DNA of 59,625 nt from positions 46,167-105,791 of the forward strand of contig DLGZ01000059.1 in NCBI GenBank assembly GCA_002482965.1. The letters run 5' to 3'. The translations under genes and the position numbers were made by a program. Source of the stretch: Verrucomicrobiaceae bacterium UBA7681. Lineage in GTDB: Bacteria; Verrucomicrobiota; Verrucomicrobiia; Verrucomicrobiales; Verrucomicrobiaceae. Below, one piece after another: positions 32,285 through 41,186 of the stretch (the stretch's first letter is position 1; every line of letters begins with the position of its first letter). The notes under the pieces are model-generated. The model had not been told where the DNA came from. It saw only the letters and a list, made by a program, of their open reading frames with translations, and ran no database searches.

Positions 32285-35130
32285 GTGACGCGATTCAGCG
32301 GCTCTTCTGGGGCTGGGAGGCACCGGTGCTGGATCAAGCGGTGGCATTGCTCTGCCGCGACTGGGATTCTGCGCGTGCGCTGGATCTCAGCAACACGCTG
32401 CTGCTGGTGCCGAACGGTGAAGCCGGACGGCGGCTGCGTGAAGCGCTGGCGGTGGTGACGAATGAGACTGGGACTGCGGCCATCGTGCCGCATCTGTGGC
32501 TGCCGGAGCAGGCGCTGCTGCCGCAGACACGCCGCTTTGAAGCAGCCACTGCAGTGCAGTCGCAGATGGCCTGGCAACGTGCGCTGGAACGTGTGCCGCT
32601 GGATTCACTGACCGCTCTGTTTCCCCATACGCCAACCGCAACCGGCTGGGGCTGGCAGGCGGAGACTGCGCGCATGCTGACGGAACTCAAAATGCTGCTC
32701 GGCACCGGTGGTCTCACTTTTGCCGATACGGCAGCGCATGCCGCCGCGCAGCGGGAGGCCGCACGCTGGCAGGACTTGGCAAAAATCGAGCGTGTTTATT
32801 TCGCAGAACTCGCGCAGGCGAAAGTGGCCGATGCGCAGATGCTCAAGCGCGGGTATGCGCACGAACCGGCATTGCCGGAAGGCGTGCAGCGCATCATCGT
32901 GCTCGCCTCGCCGGATTTGCCGCCGTTGCTGGATGACTGGATCGCTGGCTGCGCCAAGCGCGGCATGAAGGTGGTCATCGCGATTCAGGCACCGCAGTCG
33001 CTGGCGCACACCTTTGATGCGTGCGGGCGTCCGCTGCCGGAATGCTGGGGCGAAGATGCGGGCAGCAGTCTGCCGTTTCAAAATCAGCAGATCCACGTGG
33101 CGCGTGATCCTGCCACGCAGGCGGCGCTGACGCTCAATCTCATGCGCGAACTCGTGCCCACCGGACGCACGGCGTTGGGCGTGTGCGATGCAGAAGTTGG
33201 CAGCCTGCTGCTGGAGAAACTCACACTGGAAGAAGCGCGCAGTTTTGAACCCGGTGGCATTCCCGTGCAGCGCGAGGGTTTGTGGCATTTGCTGGATTGC
33301 TTCCGACTGCTGCTCGGCTCAGGTGCGTGGCGCGCCTTTGCAGCGCTGCTGCGCATCGATGAATTTCGGAAGGCTGTCATTCCCGACAATCAGAGCACCG
33401 CCGCACTGCTGCGCGAGGCGGATGACTTTGCCAGTCAGCATCTGCCGGTGACGCTGGCGCATGCGCTGGAGCTTCCACTTGTCGATTCCCCTGCCCTGCT
33501 GCCTGCCGTCGAGCGCACGCTTGAATTGCTTGATTCGCTGCGGCGTCTCACGCCCTCCAAAGCGGCGCGCACTCTCATTCTGAAACTGCTGGGCGAACGC
33601 GAGTTCAATCCGGAGGCGCCCGGCGACCGTGAACGTACGGAACTGGCCACCGAATGGCTGCGCATCAGTGAAGAGCTAGAAGTGGAAGCACAACGTTTCG
33701 GTTTGCAGCCGCAAGCGGAAGATGCCTTCGCGCTATCGCTCGACTGCCTGGCACAAAGCCGCCTCTCCGAGCCACGTGGCGACATCGACTTGGTGCTGCA
33801 GGGCTGGCTGGAACTGCTGTGGGAGAAAGCGCCCAACCTCATCGTCACAGGTCTCAATGAAGAGCATGTGCCCGGTATTTTTATCAGCCATCCGTTTCTG
33901 CCGGACAGCCTGCGCAAGGCGCTGGGACTGCCCTGCCAAAACACCCGCTTTGCGCGTGATGCCTTCATTCTTGCTGCGCTGGCGAACCAACGTCTCGGTG
34001 AACGTGGACGCCTGAGTCTGCTCTGCGGGCAGTGGAGCGAGGGTGGCGATGCCCTGCGTCCCTCCCGGCTGCTGTTTTTGTGCGATGACTTGGCGCTGCC
34101 GCAACGCGTGGCTCATCTGTTTCCCAAGGAGGAAGACCAGTCGGCAACAACCGAGCCACCGCGCACGCTGGCCTGGCAATTGCAGCCGGACTGGAGTGCA
34201 AAGACACTGGAGACCATCTCACCTTCACGCTTGCGCGAGTATCTGAGCTGCCCGTTTCGCTACTACCTGCGCTGTACTAAAAACATGGGTGCCATTGAGA
34301 CGGGCAAACGTGAACTGGATGCCGCTGAGTTTGGCAATCTCATTCATCATGCGTTCCATCGTCTCCATCTAGAGGCGGGCATGAACGACTGCACGCATCC
34401 CGCGCAAATTGCGGACTGTCTTGAGGCCGCCGCACGTGAGCAGGTGCGTCACATTTATGGCCATCGCCCTGCGCCGCTGATCACCCTGCAGCTTGAAAGC
34501 ATTCTGCAGCGCCTGCGGAAAGCGGCGGAGGTGGAAGCCAAGAATCGGCAGGAGGGCTGGTGGTGTGTGGACGCCGAACTGAAAGTCGGCGACGAGAAAG
34601 ATGTCATGCCATTTCTCATTGCCGAGGCGCGACTGAGAGGCCGCATTGACCGGGTGGAACGCCATGTGGATGGCACGCTGCGCATCGTCGATTTCAAAAG
34701 CTCCGACAAACTGCGCGCGCCGCAGGAGGGGCATGTCAAAGTGATCACGTCCCGCACCAAGCTGACTGAAGCGGATGAATGGAAGTGCTTTGACCTGCCG
34801 GATGGCAAGCGCGGACTGTGGCTGGATCTGCAACTACCGCTCTACGCTGCGGCTCTCCAGCAGCGTGGTCAGGCCATCAGCAGCGTGGCCTACTTCACCC
34901 TGCCCAAAAGCATTCAGGATACGGCTATTCTTCCGTGGGAGGGTTTTGATGCCGCACTGATTGACTCTGCGCTGGGCTGTGCCGCCGAGGCCGTGCAACG
35001 CATCCGTAGTGGTCAGTTCTGGCCGCCAGCCGATCGTTCGCCCAATGCTGACTTCGATGAAATGCTGCTGAATGATCCCCTGCACAGTGTGCAGCCGCCT
35101 CTTGCATCATTAGGGCTGCCCGTTTATTAA
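32281..35130 (+). CDS. AddB-like PD-(D/E)XK nuclease protein
   Basis: 949 residues. The N-terminal two thirds have a helicase-derived layout without a Walker A (the corresponding site reads VPNGEAGRRLREA), as in AddB-like or inactive RexB-like proteins. Conserved late features are IVTGLNEEHVPGIF, a Cys-rich region (SCPFRYYLRCTKN) and a C-terminal RecB-type nuclease: GRIDRVE at about 787-793 and IVDFKSSDKL at about 803, giving the D...DxK metal site. Likely part of an AddAB-type double-strand-break repair nuclease; no AddA gene is in this window. Coupled to gntK by ATGA and 11 bp upstream of dapB. Confidence 0.82.
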   Translation: MSDAIQRLFWGWEAPVLDQAVALLCRDWDSARALDLSNTLLLVPNGEAGRRLREALAVVTNETGTAAIVPHLWLPEQALLPQTRRFEAATAVQSQMAWQRALERVPLDSLTALFPHTPTATGWGWQAETARMLTELKMLLGTGGLTFADTAAHAAAQREAARWQDLAKIERVYFAELAQAKVADAQMLKRGYAHEPALPEGVQRIIVLASPDLPPLLDDWIAGCAKRGMKVVIAIQAPQSLAHTFDACGRPLPECWGEDAGSSLPFQNQQIHVARDPATQAALTLNLMRELVPTGRTALGVCDAEVGSLLLEKLTLEEARSFEPGGIPVQREGLWHLLDCFRLLLGSGAWRAFAALLRIDEFRKAVIPDNQSTAALLREADDFASQHLPVTLAHALELPLVDSPALLPAVERTLELLDSLRRLTPSKAARTLILKLLGEREFNPEAPGDRERTELATEWLRISEELEVEAQRFGLQPQAEDAFALSLDCLAQSRLSEPRGDIDLVLQGWLELLWEKAPNLIVTGLNEEHVPGIFISHPFLPDSLRKALGLPCQNTRFARDAFILAALANQRLGERGRLSLLCGQWSEGGDALRPSRLLFLCDDLALPQRVAHLFPKEEDQSATTEPPRTLAWQLQPDWSAKTLETISPSRLREYLSCPFRYYLRCTKNMGAIETGKRELDAAEFGNLIHHAFHRLHLEAGMNDCTHPAQIADCLEAAAREQVRHIYGHRPAPLITLQLESILQRLRKAAEVEAKNRQEGWWCVDAELKVGDEKDVMPFLIAEARLRGRIDRVERHVDGTLRIVDFKSSDKLRAPQEGHVKVITSRTKLTEADEWKCFDLPDGKRGLWLDLQLPLYAAALQQRGQAISSVAYFTLPKSIQDTAILPWEGFDAALIDSALGCAAEAVQRIRSGQFWPPADRSPNADFDEMLLNDPLHSVQPPLASLGLPVY

Positions 35131-35141
35131 ACCGGCTGATT

Positions 35142-35879
35142 ATGTCCGACATCAAACTCCTCATCACTGGCAGCAAAGGCCGCATGGGCCAGGCTATCAT
35201 CCGTGCCGCCGAGGCTCAAAACGTCGCTGTCGCCTCTACCATGGACGTGGGCGATGCCCTGGCACCGGCCCTGGCCAAAGCTGACATCGTGATCGATTTT
35301 TCCTCCCACGTTTTCTGTGACGAGCTGCTGGGCGAATGCCTCAAGCAGGGGAAGAGCCTGGTCATTGGCACCACCGGCCATACCAACGAGGAACTGGCCC
35401 ACATACGCGAAGCCGCCAAGGCCCTGCCGATCGTCTTCGCCTCGAATTACAGCATCGGTGTAAACACGTTGTTCTGGCTCACGCGTAAAGCCACCGAGTT
35501 GCTTGGAGCAGACTTTGATCTCGAAGTCGTCGAGATGCATCACCGCATGAAGAAGGACTCCCCGAGCGGCACGGCACGCACGCTGGTGGAGATCCTCGCG
35601 GATGTGCGCGGACTTGAGTATGACAAGGACTGCAAGCATGGCCGCTTCGGCGATGTGGGTGCCCGTACGCCAAAGGAAATCGGTGTGCATGCCATCCGTG
35701 GCGGCGATGTCGTGGGCGATCATACCGTGATCTTCTCCAATGTGGGCGAACGCGTCGAGCTCACGCACAAAGCCAGCAGCCGTGACACCTTTGCCACCGG
35801 CTCCGTGCGCGCAGCCCAGTGGCTGGCGGACAAGCCTGCGGGGCTGTATGACATGCAGGATGTGCTGGGACTGAAGTAA
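35142..35879 (+). CDS. dapB: 4-hydroxy-tetrahydrodipicolinate reductase
   Basis: Reduces hydroxytetrahydrodipicolinate with NAD(P)H in the lysine and meso-diaminopimelate pathway, supplying peptidoglycan. 245 residues. The Rossmann start is LITGSKGRMGQAI. The cofactor loop is GTTGHTNEE, with FASNYSIGVNTLF. The catalytic signature is EVVEMHHRMKKDSPSGTA (His pair, Lys and the SGT substrate loop), and IRGGDVVGDHTVIF completes the family pattern. Eleven bp after the AddB-like gene, so possibly part of that operon; followed 63 bp later by folK. Confidence 0.96.
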   Translation: MSDIKLLITGSKGRMGQAIIRAAEAQNVAVASTMDVGDALAPALAKADIVIDFSSHVFCDELLGECLKQGKSLVIGTTGHTNEELAHIREAAKALPIVFASNYSIGVNTLFWLTRKATELLGADFDLEVVEMHHRMKKDSPSGTARTLVEILADVRGLEYDKDCKHGRFGDVGARTPKEIGVHAIRGGDVVGDHTVIFSNVGERVELTHKASSRDTFATGSVRAAQWLADKPAGLYDMQDVLGLK

Positions 35880-35942
35880 GAGTTTGCGATGGTTGTCAGT
35901 GGTTGCCGAACAACTGCCAACCATAGCCCAGAATCGAAAACC

Positions 35943-36407
35943 ATGAACTTTGGCATCGCGCTTGGCTCCAATGTTGGTGATCGCGCTGCAAACATTCAGC
36001 GGGGCGTTGAGCTGCTGATGGAACTCGTGCCGGGCATCCGGCTCAATGCGAGTGCACGGGTGTATGAGACGGAGCCGGTGGATTGTGCGCCGGGGACGCA
36101 GGCATTTTTGAACACGGTGATTGAAGTCGCGGCTGATTGTTTGCCGCAGGAATTGCACACGCATCTCAAGGCCATCGAGCAGGCGCTAGGGCGACCGGAG
36201 CAGCGGGAGCGCAATTCGCCGCGCACACTCGACCTTGATCTGCTGTATGCGGATGATGTGGTGAGCGATGATCCGGTGCTGACGCTGCCGCATCCTCGCA
36301 TGCATTTGCGGCGCTTCGTGCTGGAGCCGCTGGCGGATATTCGGCCTGAGCTGGTGCTGCCAGGACAGCAGGAGTCGGTGGCCGACCTTCTGGCGGGATT
36401 GGAGTGA
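35943..36407 (+). CDS. folK: 2-amino-4-hydroxy-6-hydroxymethyldihydropteridine pyrophosphokinase
   Basis: Transfers pyrophosphate from ATP to the pterin in folate synthesis. 154 residues from the ATG at 35943, the length of FolK. The start IALGSNVGDRAANIQ, the middle KAIEQALGRPEQRERNSPR and the metal-binding DLDLLYADDVV followed by LPHPRMHLRRFVLEPL are all classic HPPK marks. An upstream in-frame start would add an unnatural 18-residue leader. Follows dapB in the same direction. Confidence 0.96.
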   Translation: MNFGIALGSNVGDRAANIQRGVELLMELVPGIRLNASARVYETEPVDCAPGTQAFLNTVIEVAADCLPQELHTHLKAIEQALGRPEQRERNSPRTLDLDLLYADDVVSDDPVLTLPHPRMHLRRFVLEPLADIRPELVLPGQQESVADLLAGLE

Positions 36408-36524
36408 GGTGGGGATTTTTTCCACAAGAATATTGGAGGTGCCAGAGTTGCAGGCAGGAGTGCCTTCATCACTTAGCGGATTCCGCGTGGCAACGAGCTG
36501 AATCTTGCTATGGAGTAATGACCC

Positions 36525-37283
36525 ATGACTGAAGCCCAACCCACCTCTGCTGATCCGGGACGCTGGATTCGTTTCGCGCTCGTCATGCTGCCTGTCGGCA
36601 CCATTCTGCTGGGGATCGCTTCCTTTGGCATCTGGCAGTGGAAGAAGGACCAGGCGGCGGATCGTTCGTTCAAGTATGCCATGGCGCTGCGGCGGCAGAT
36701 CAGCCCGGAAGGCATCGAACGGTATGCGGGGATTGTGCGGACGGCTTTAGGAAAAGCAGACCGAGACCTGAGCATCCCCGGCTATCTTGAGTCCACCATG
36801 GGTGCGGAGAACATGGGCTACGAGGTCAGGCGCGCGCGCTTTGGTACTGAGCAGTCCATCATCGACGCTGAACTGACGGGAGCCAAGCGGCCGCTGGAAA
36901 TCGTGATGGTCCTGTCGCTCTACGGAGGCCAGGCGGATCAGCTTGAAAACACGGCGCAGGCCATCGCCGAGTCCTTGTCTGTGGCGCATGAACTTACGGG
37001 CGAAAAAGTGGTGCGCTCATTGCGCTTCGCATTCATCCCCGAGACGCCGGAAGCACTGCGAAATCTGAAGGAAGGGCTGCTGCGCGATGGCGAACGTCTG
37101 ATGCATCTGCTGGTTCTCGGCGGGCCCGAAGTCGCGAGCATTGAGGGCATCTCCCGCGCTCTGGACACGACAGCCAAAGGCACACGCGTCCTGTCTCTGC
37201 CTGCCACCAAAACGACGCAGGAAACCCTGCAATCGGCCCATCAGCTCAAAGCCATGCTGCTGGAAGCAGCGGAAATCCCATGA
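36525..37283 (+). CDS. Hypothetical membrane-anchored protein, possibly a peptidase-fold remnant
   Basis: 252 residues with one N-terminal membrane helix (ALVMLPVGTILLGIASFGIW) and the rest facing the periplasm. The soluble part (ISPEGIERYAGIVRTALG, later LEIVMVLSLYGGQADQ) hints at the chain of an M28-type aminopeptidase fold, but I see no metal-binding residues, so it is either a non-catalytic relative or unrelated. A GGAG motif precedes the start. It overlaps the Nnr gene by ATGA and may be its co-regulated neighbour without a shared function. Confidence 0.68.
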   Translation: MTEAQPTSADPGRWIRFALVMLPVGTILLGIASFGIWQWKKDQAADRSFKYAMALRRQISPEGIERYAGIVRTALGKADRDLSIPGYLESTMGAENMGYEVRRARFGTEQSIIDAELTGAKRPLEIVMVLSLYGGQADQLENTAQAIAESLSVAHELTGEKVVRSLRFAFIPETPEALRNLKEGLLRDGERLMHLLVLGGPEVASIEGISRALDTTAKGTRVLSLPATKTTQETLQSAHQLKAMLLEAAEIP

Positions 37284-38785
37284 TCGTCACCTGCCGCCAG
37301 ATGCAGGAGTGCGAGGAAGCCGCCTTTGCACGCGGCGTGAGTGCGGCAGCATTGATGGAGGAAGCGGGACGGGGCATCGCGGATGTGGTGCGGCAGTTTG
37401 CACCGCGTGCGGGGTCGCTGGTACTGTTTCTCGGCAAAGGCAACAATGCGGGTGATGCACTCGTCGCTGCGCGTGAACTGGTCGGTGATGGTTGGAAATT
37501 GTACGCACGACTGAGTGGTGAACCTTCCGCGATGAAGGCGCTGCCACGTGCGCATCTGGGCGTGCTGGGCAGTCATGTGCGCATCCTGGAGGATGCCACG
37601 GCGTTTGATTTTCCTGCGGGACCGATCGTGAGTTTGGATGGTCTGCTTGGGATCGGCGCACAAGGTGCCATGAGGCCGGAGTTGCAGAAGCTGGCGCGCG
37701 AAATGAACACACTGCGCACGCAGCGGCATGCGATGACGATTGCGATGGACATTCCTTCCGGTCTCGACGGCGATCATGGCGATGCCTGCGATGATGCGGT
37801 GGAAGCCGATGTGACCGCTGTGGTGGCGCAGATCAAAGCGGGGCTGCTTGAGGACGGTGCCGATCATTACGTGGGGCGCATCGCGCTGGTGCCGCTGCCT
37901 GCTTTGTCGCAGGCGATTGGCGATGCCCAGGCGGAAGCACTCAACCCAAGGCTTCTGCGCGCATGGCTGCCACGACGTGCCAATGACATGCACAAGGGCG
38001 ATGCGGGGCGCTTGGGCATTTTGGCGGGCTCACCGGGATTTCTCGGTGCGGCGGAACTGGCCTGCCGGGGTGCCATTCATGCCGGTGCGGGACTCGTCAC
38101 GCTGCTGGTGAAGGAGGATGTGTACCCGCTGATCGCGCAGCGCCTGCCTGCGGAGGTGATGGTGAAGGTCATTGATGATTATCGCGATGTGCTGGAGATG
38201 CGATTTGATGCGCTGGCCATCGGGCCAGGACTTGGCTTTGCGCATGAGAAGGAAGTCCTTGAAGTGCTCAAGCGGACCAAGGTTCCCACCATCGTGGATG
38301 CCGATGCGCTGACGATGTTGGGGCAGCACCCGGAGGTGCTGGATGCCATGGGCAAGCTGCCGCGCCTCATGACTCCGCACCCCGGCGAGATGGATCGACT
38401 GTTGCGCAATTTTCCCGGCTGGCATGGCATGAACCGCCGCATTCTGGTAGAAGCATTCACAGAGACCTCCCCGGGCCGCACGCTGCTGCTCAAAGGCACT
38501 CGCACGGTGATCGCCACGCACGGTCAGCCGACACTTTTCAACACCACGGGACATCCCGGCATGGCGAGCGGCGGCATGGGCGATGTTTTATCTGGTGTAT
38601 GCGCCACCTTCGCGGCGCAGCATCTCACGCTGCATCAGGCGGCGGGTCTGGGAGCGTGGCTGTGCGGTCGTGCTGCCGAGCGGTTTGTCATCCAGGAGCG
38701 CTCGGCGATGGAATCTGTGGGCGCGAGCGATGTCACGGCGCATTTGGGTGGCGCGCTGCGGGATTTGAAGGAAGGACGGTTTTGA
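37280..38785 (+). CDS. nnr: Bifunctional NAD(P)H-hydrate epimerase/dehydratase (YjeF, Nnr)
   Basis: Repairs damaged NAD(P)HX: the N-terminal domain epimerises it, the C-terminal domain uses ADP to dehydrate the S form. 501 residues. The epimerase part holds LMEEAGRGIADVVRQ, GKGNNAGDALVAAR and the YjeF_N catalytic MDIPSGLDGD. The dehydratase part has GRLGILAGSPGFLGAAEL, AIGPGLGF, PTIVDADALTML, TPHPGEM and the conserved GHPGMASGGMGDVLSG near the end. Coupled to the preceding membrane-protein gene by ATGA. Confidence 0.95.
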   Translation: MIVTCRQMQECEEAAFARGVSAAALMEEAGRGIADVVRQFAPRAGSLVLFLGKGNNAGDALVAARELVGDGWKLYARLSGEPSAMKALPRAHLGVLGSHVRILEDATAFDFPAGPIVSLDGLLGIGAQGAMRPELQKLAREMNTLRTQRHAMTIAMDIPSGLDGDHGDACDDAVEADVTAVVAQIKAGLLEDGADHYVGRIALVPLPALSQAIGDAQAEALNPRLLRAWLPRRANDMHKGDAGRLGILAGSPGFLGAAELACRGAIHAGAGLVTLLVKEDVYPLIAQRLPAEVMVKVIDDYRDVLEMRFDALAIGPGLGFAHEKEVLEVLKRTKVPTIVDADALTMLGQHPEVLDAMGKLPRLMTPHPGEMDRLLRNFPGWHGMNRRILVEAFTETSPGRTLLLKGTRTVIATHGQPTLFNTTGHPGMASGGMGDVLSGVCATFAAQHLTLHQAAGLGAWLCGRAAERFVIQERSAMESVGASDVTAHLGGALRDLKEGRF

Positions 38786-38822
38786 GAAAGGTTTAAGGCC
38801 TCACGCTGGTCCGGCTCTTCGC

Positions 38823-39497
38823 CTACTTCACCGCTTCATACAGCGATGCGATGCCGAGGGTGAGCTGGCGGGAGGTGGCGCTGGTGAAACCGTTGGCGCA
38901 GATCAGGGATTCCATGTCGCGGCCTGATGGAAAGCGTTCGATGGAGCCGCAGAGGTAAACGTAGGCTTCGCGCTTGCCGGTGATCCAGCCGGCGATGCGG
39001 GTCATGATCTGCTTGAGATAAAACAGGTACAACTGGCGGATGCCGGGAATGCGTGGGATGGAAAAATCGAGGACGAACAAGCGGCCGCCGGGACGCAGCA
39101 CGCGGTTCATTTCCTGCAGGGCGGCGGGCCAGGAGGCCATGTTGCGCAGACCGAAGGCGACGGTGAGCACATCGAAGACGCCGTCCTGAAAGGGCAGCGC
39201 GAGTCCGTCTGCGGCGACGAGACTGCTAAACTGACGCTTCTGCGCCTCACGCATCATGGGCACAGAGAAATCAGCGCCCAAAACTTTGGCCTGCGGACAG
39301 GCGGACTGGATGGCCTGAGCGAGATCCCCACTGCCAGTGGCGAGATCGAGCACGCGCTGCGGCTTGAGTTCGGCGATGCGTTTAGCAGTGGTTCGGCGCC
39401 AGAGGCAGTCGATACCGAGGCTGAGTACGTGATTCGCCAGCACATAACGCGATGCGATTCCCGCAAATGCCTGCCTCACGAATCCTGCGTCTTGCAT
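38823..39497 (-). CDS. ubiE: Demethylmenaquinone (UbiE/MenG) methyltransferase
   Basis: SAM-dependent C-methyltransferase for the last step of menaquinone (and, in some bacteria, ubiquinone) synthesis. 224 residues. The start FAGIASRYVLANHVLSLG matches the family. The SAM motif is VLDLATGSGDLAQ, with the ADFSVPMM acidic loop, then VAFGLRNMASWPAALQEMNRVLRPGG, a hallmark of UbiE. Together with MenF and MenD at the right end it shows a menaquinone pathway of the classical (o-succinylbenzoate) type. A separate transcription unit, next to tRNA-Leu. Confidence 0.94.
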   Translation of the reverse strand: MQDAGFVRQAFAGIASRYVLANHVLSLGIDCLWRRTTAKRIAELKPQRVLDLATGSGDLAQAIQSACPQAKVLGADFSVPMMREAQKRQFSSLVAADGLALPFQDGVFDVLTVAFGLRNMASWPAALQEMNRVLRPGGRLFVLDFSIPRIPGIRQLYLFYLKQIMTRIAGWITGKREAYVYLCGSIERFPSGRDMESLICANGFTSATSRQLTLGIASLYEAVK

Positions 39498-39546
39498 GTC
39501 TCTTTCTGTTTAACCGGTTACCCGAGGCGGCACTGTTGCCGCTGGA

Positions 39547-39631
39547 TGGTGCTCACGACTGGACTCGAACCAGCACAATGTTACTTACTAGAACCTGAAT
39601 CTAGCGCGTCTACCAATTCCGCCACGTGAGC
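39547..39631 (-). tRNA. tRNA-Leu (anticodon CAG), CCA encoded
   Basis: Read from 39631 on the minus strand: acceptor GCTCACG/CGTGAGC, D-arm with GGTAGACGC, anticodon stem CTAGA/TCTAG around TTCAGGT (anticodon CAG), the long variable arm expected of leucine tRNA (TAAGTAACATTG), T-arm CTGG-TTCGAGT-CCAG, discriminator A and encoded CCA (39549-39547). It sits between ubiE and the prenyltransferase-like gene. Confidence 0.95.
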
Positions 39632-39740
39632 AAAGGAGTCGGGTTAACCGGGTCGAGAGTTTTGACCAAGCCAAAGAATACTCAAGCGGGAAAATGACTT
39701 TCTTCTGGCGACAGAGCGGGCTTCGGGTTAGGCGCGTAAT

Positions 39741-40625
39741 ATGTCCTTTCGTCTTGAGATGCTGCAAGTGGCCCGGCTGGCTCCCAAACTCCTCGGTGAG
39801 TCAGCGGAGCTGGTGGAGTCTTTCCTGCGTTCACGGCTGTCCCCTGAAGGCGGCTTCCTGGATCGCAACGACAAGCCGGATCTCTATTACACCGTGTTTG
39901 GACTGGAAGGTCTGCAGGCGCTGTCGGTTGATGCCAGCACGATTCCCGACGTGCGGCCATGGCTGAAGCAATTTGGCGATGGGGAGCGGCAGGACTTTGT
40001 GCATCTGTGCTGCCTGGCGCGCTGCTGGGCAAATGCAGGCTTGCAGGATTTCCCCGATGCAGCGCGTGAGGCACTGGCCGCGCGCATTGAGGCCTTTCGC
40101 TGCGCGGATGGCGGCTATCATCAGGCACCGAAGCGGGCGAAGGGCAGCGCCTATGGCTGTCTGCTAGCCTGGGGGGCCTATCAGGACCTTGGCGGCATCC
40201 CACCCGAACCTTGGCGGCTGGTGGAGTGCATGGGCGGGCTGCGCACGCCGGATGGCGCGTGGTCGAATGAGCCCGGCATCCCCGTGGGCTCCACGACGGC
40301 CACAGCGGCCATGGTGGCCCTGCACCGCCATATGGACATGCCCCCACCCGCTGAAGCAGTGGACTGGCTGATGCGCCAGTGCCTGCCCGCAGGCGGCTTC
40401 CTAGCCCTGCCCGCCGCTCCCCTGCCCGACCTGCTCTCCACCGCTGTGGCCCTGCATGCGCTGGACGCCGTGCAGGCGGATTACTCCCGACTCAAGGAAC
40501 CCTGCCTCGACTTTGTCGATTCCCTCTGGAATGCCACCGGCGGCTTCCACGGCAACTGGACCGATGACATGCTGGACTGCGAGTACACCTACTACGGCAT
40601 GCTGGCGCTGGGACATCTGGCGTGA
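39741..40625 (+). CDS. Prenyltransferase-like alpha-alpha toroid protein
   Basis: 294 residues made of repeated helix pairs with the GGF/GGY turn of the terpene-cyclase and protein prenyltransferase beta-subunit superfamily (SPEGGFLDRNDKPD, CADGGYHQAPKR, TGGFHGNW). The two zinc-ligand blocks of eukaryotic Rab geranylgeranyltransferase beta chains correspond here to DLLSTAVALHAL and DCEYTYYGMLALG. The cysteine of the first and the histidine of the second are replaced, so ordinary zinc-dependent prenyl transfer is unlikely. It could bind lipids or act with another partner. Stand-alone gene. Confidence 0.75.
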   Translation: MSFRLEMLQVARLAPKLLGESAELVESFLRSRLSPEGGFLDRNDKPDLYYTVFGLEGLQALSVDASTIPDVRPWLKQFGDGERQDFVHLCCLARCWANAGLQDFPDAAREALAARIEAFRCADGGYHQAPKRAKGSAYGCLLAWGAYQDLGGIPPEPWRLVECMGGLRTPDGAWSNEPGIPVGSTTATAAMVALHRHMDMPPPAEAVDWLMRQCLPAGGFLALPAAPLPDLLSTAVALHALDAVQADYSRLKEPCLDFVDSLWNATGGFHGNWTDDMLDCEYTYYGMLALGHLA

Positions 40626-40641
40626 GCCGACAGTACCCGGC

Positions 40642-41115
40642 CTATTTTTTCACCTTCAAAAACCCATGCCCTGCTTTAAAATCATCATCCGCAGTGGCGA
40701 AACGATAAAAGCGGGTTTGCTGATCGCCTCCTAGTTTAATCATCTGGGAGAACGCAGCCTCTCCTACCAAGCGCTGACCATATTCATACGCCATGATCAT
40801 GCAAAGCCCGTTCACTTTGGCTTTTTTTTCCAACTGAGCAAGCGCATGCTGCCTGCCGTATTTGTCCTGATAGAGCTCAAAATCATGCCAAAATTCCACC
40901 GCCGCACTTCTCGCGGTCATCGAGTAGATACTCTCCTCTTGACCGGGCTGTGCATCAGAAAAAACCTGCAACCTAAACCGGTTTTCGTTAGCTACCTGCT
41001 TTGCGTAAATGGCTTCCAACTTCTTCTCGATATCATGTCGAGGAAATGTGCCACAGCCTGCGTGGAACATCAGGCAAAGAATTGAACCAATTAAAATTAA
41101 GAATTTTGTGTTCAT
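40642..41115 (-). CDS. Hypothetical lipoprotein
   Basis: 157 residues from the ATG at 41115 with a lipoprotein signal (NTKFLILIGSILCLMFHAGC, lipobox HAGC). The mature part is mostly helical with no motif I know (AIYAKQVANENRFRLQVF, later MIMAYEYGQRLVGEAAF). Its codon use is more AT-rich than the neighbours, which may reflect a different origin. It is followed on the minus strand by nothing and lies just beyond the strong terminator of the DUF1501 gene, so it has its own promoter. Confidence 0.78.
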   Translation of the reverse strand: MNTKFLILIGSILCLMFHAGCGTFPRHDIEKKLEAIYAKQVANENRFRLQVFSDAQPGQEESIYSMTARSAAVEFWHDFELYQDKYGRQHALAQLEKKAKVNGLCMIMAYEYGQRLVGEAAFSQMIKLGGDQQTRFYRFATADDDFKAGHGFLKVKK

Positions 41116-41124
41116 TGAATCAGC

Positions 41125-41156
41125 CAAAAAAAACCCAGGTCTCTCGACCCGGGTTT
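41125..41156 (-). terminator. Rho-independent terminator of the DUF1501 gene
   Basis: On the minus strand AAACCCGGGTC-GAGA-GACCTGGGTTT gives an 11-bp stem (one G-U pair) with a GAGA loop, then a U-run (TTTTT). It begins 30 bp after the stop of the DUF1501 gene at 41187. The best intrinsic terminator in the window. Confidence 0.9.
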
Positions 41157-41186
41157 CTGTGATTTCTCTGGTTAGAGTCAGCTTGC

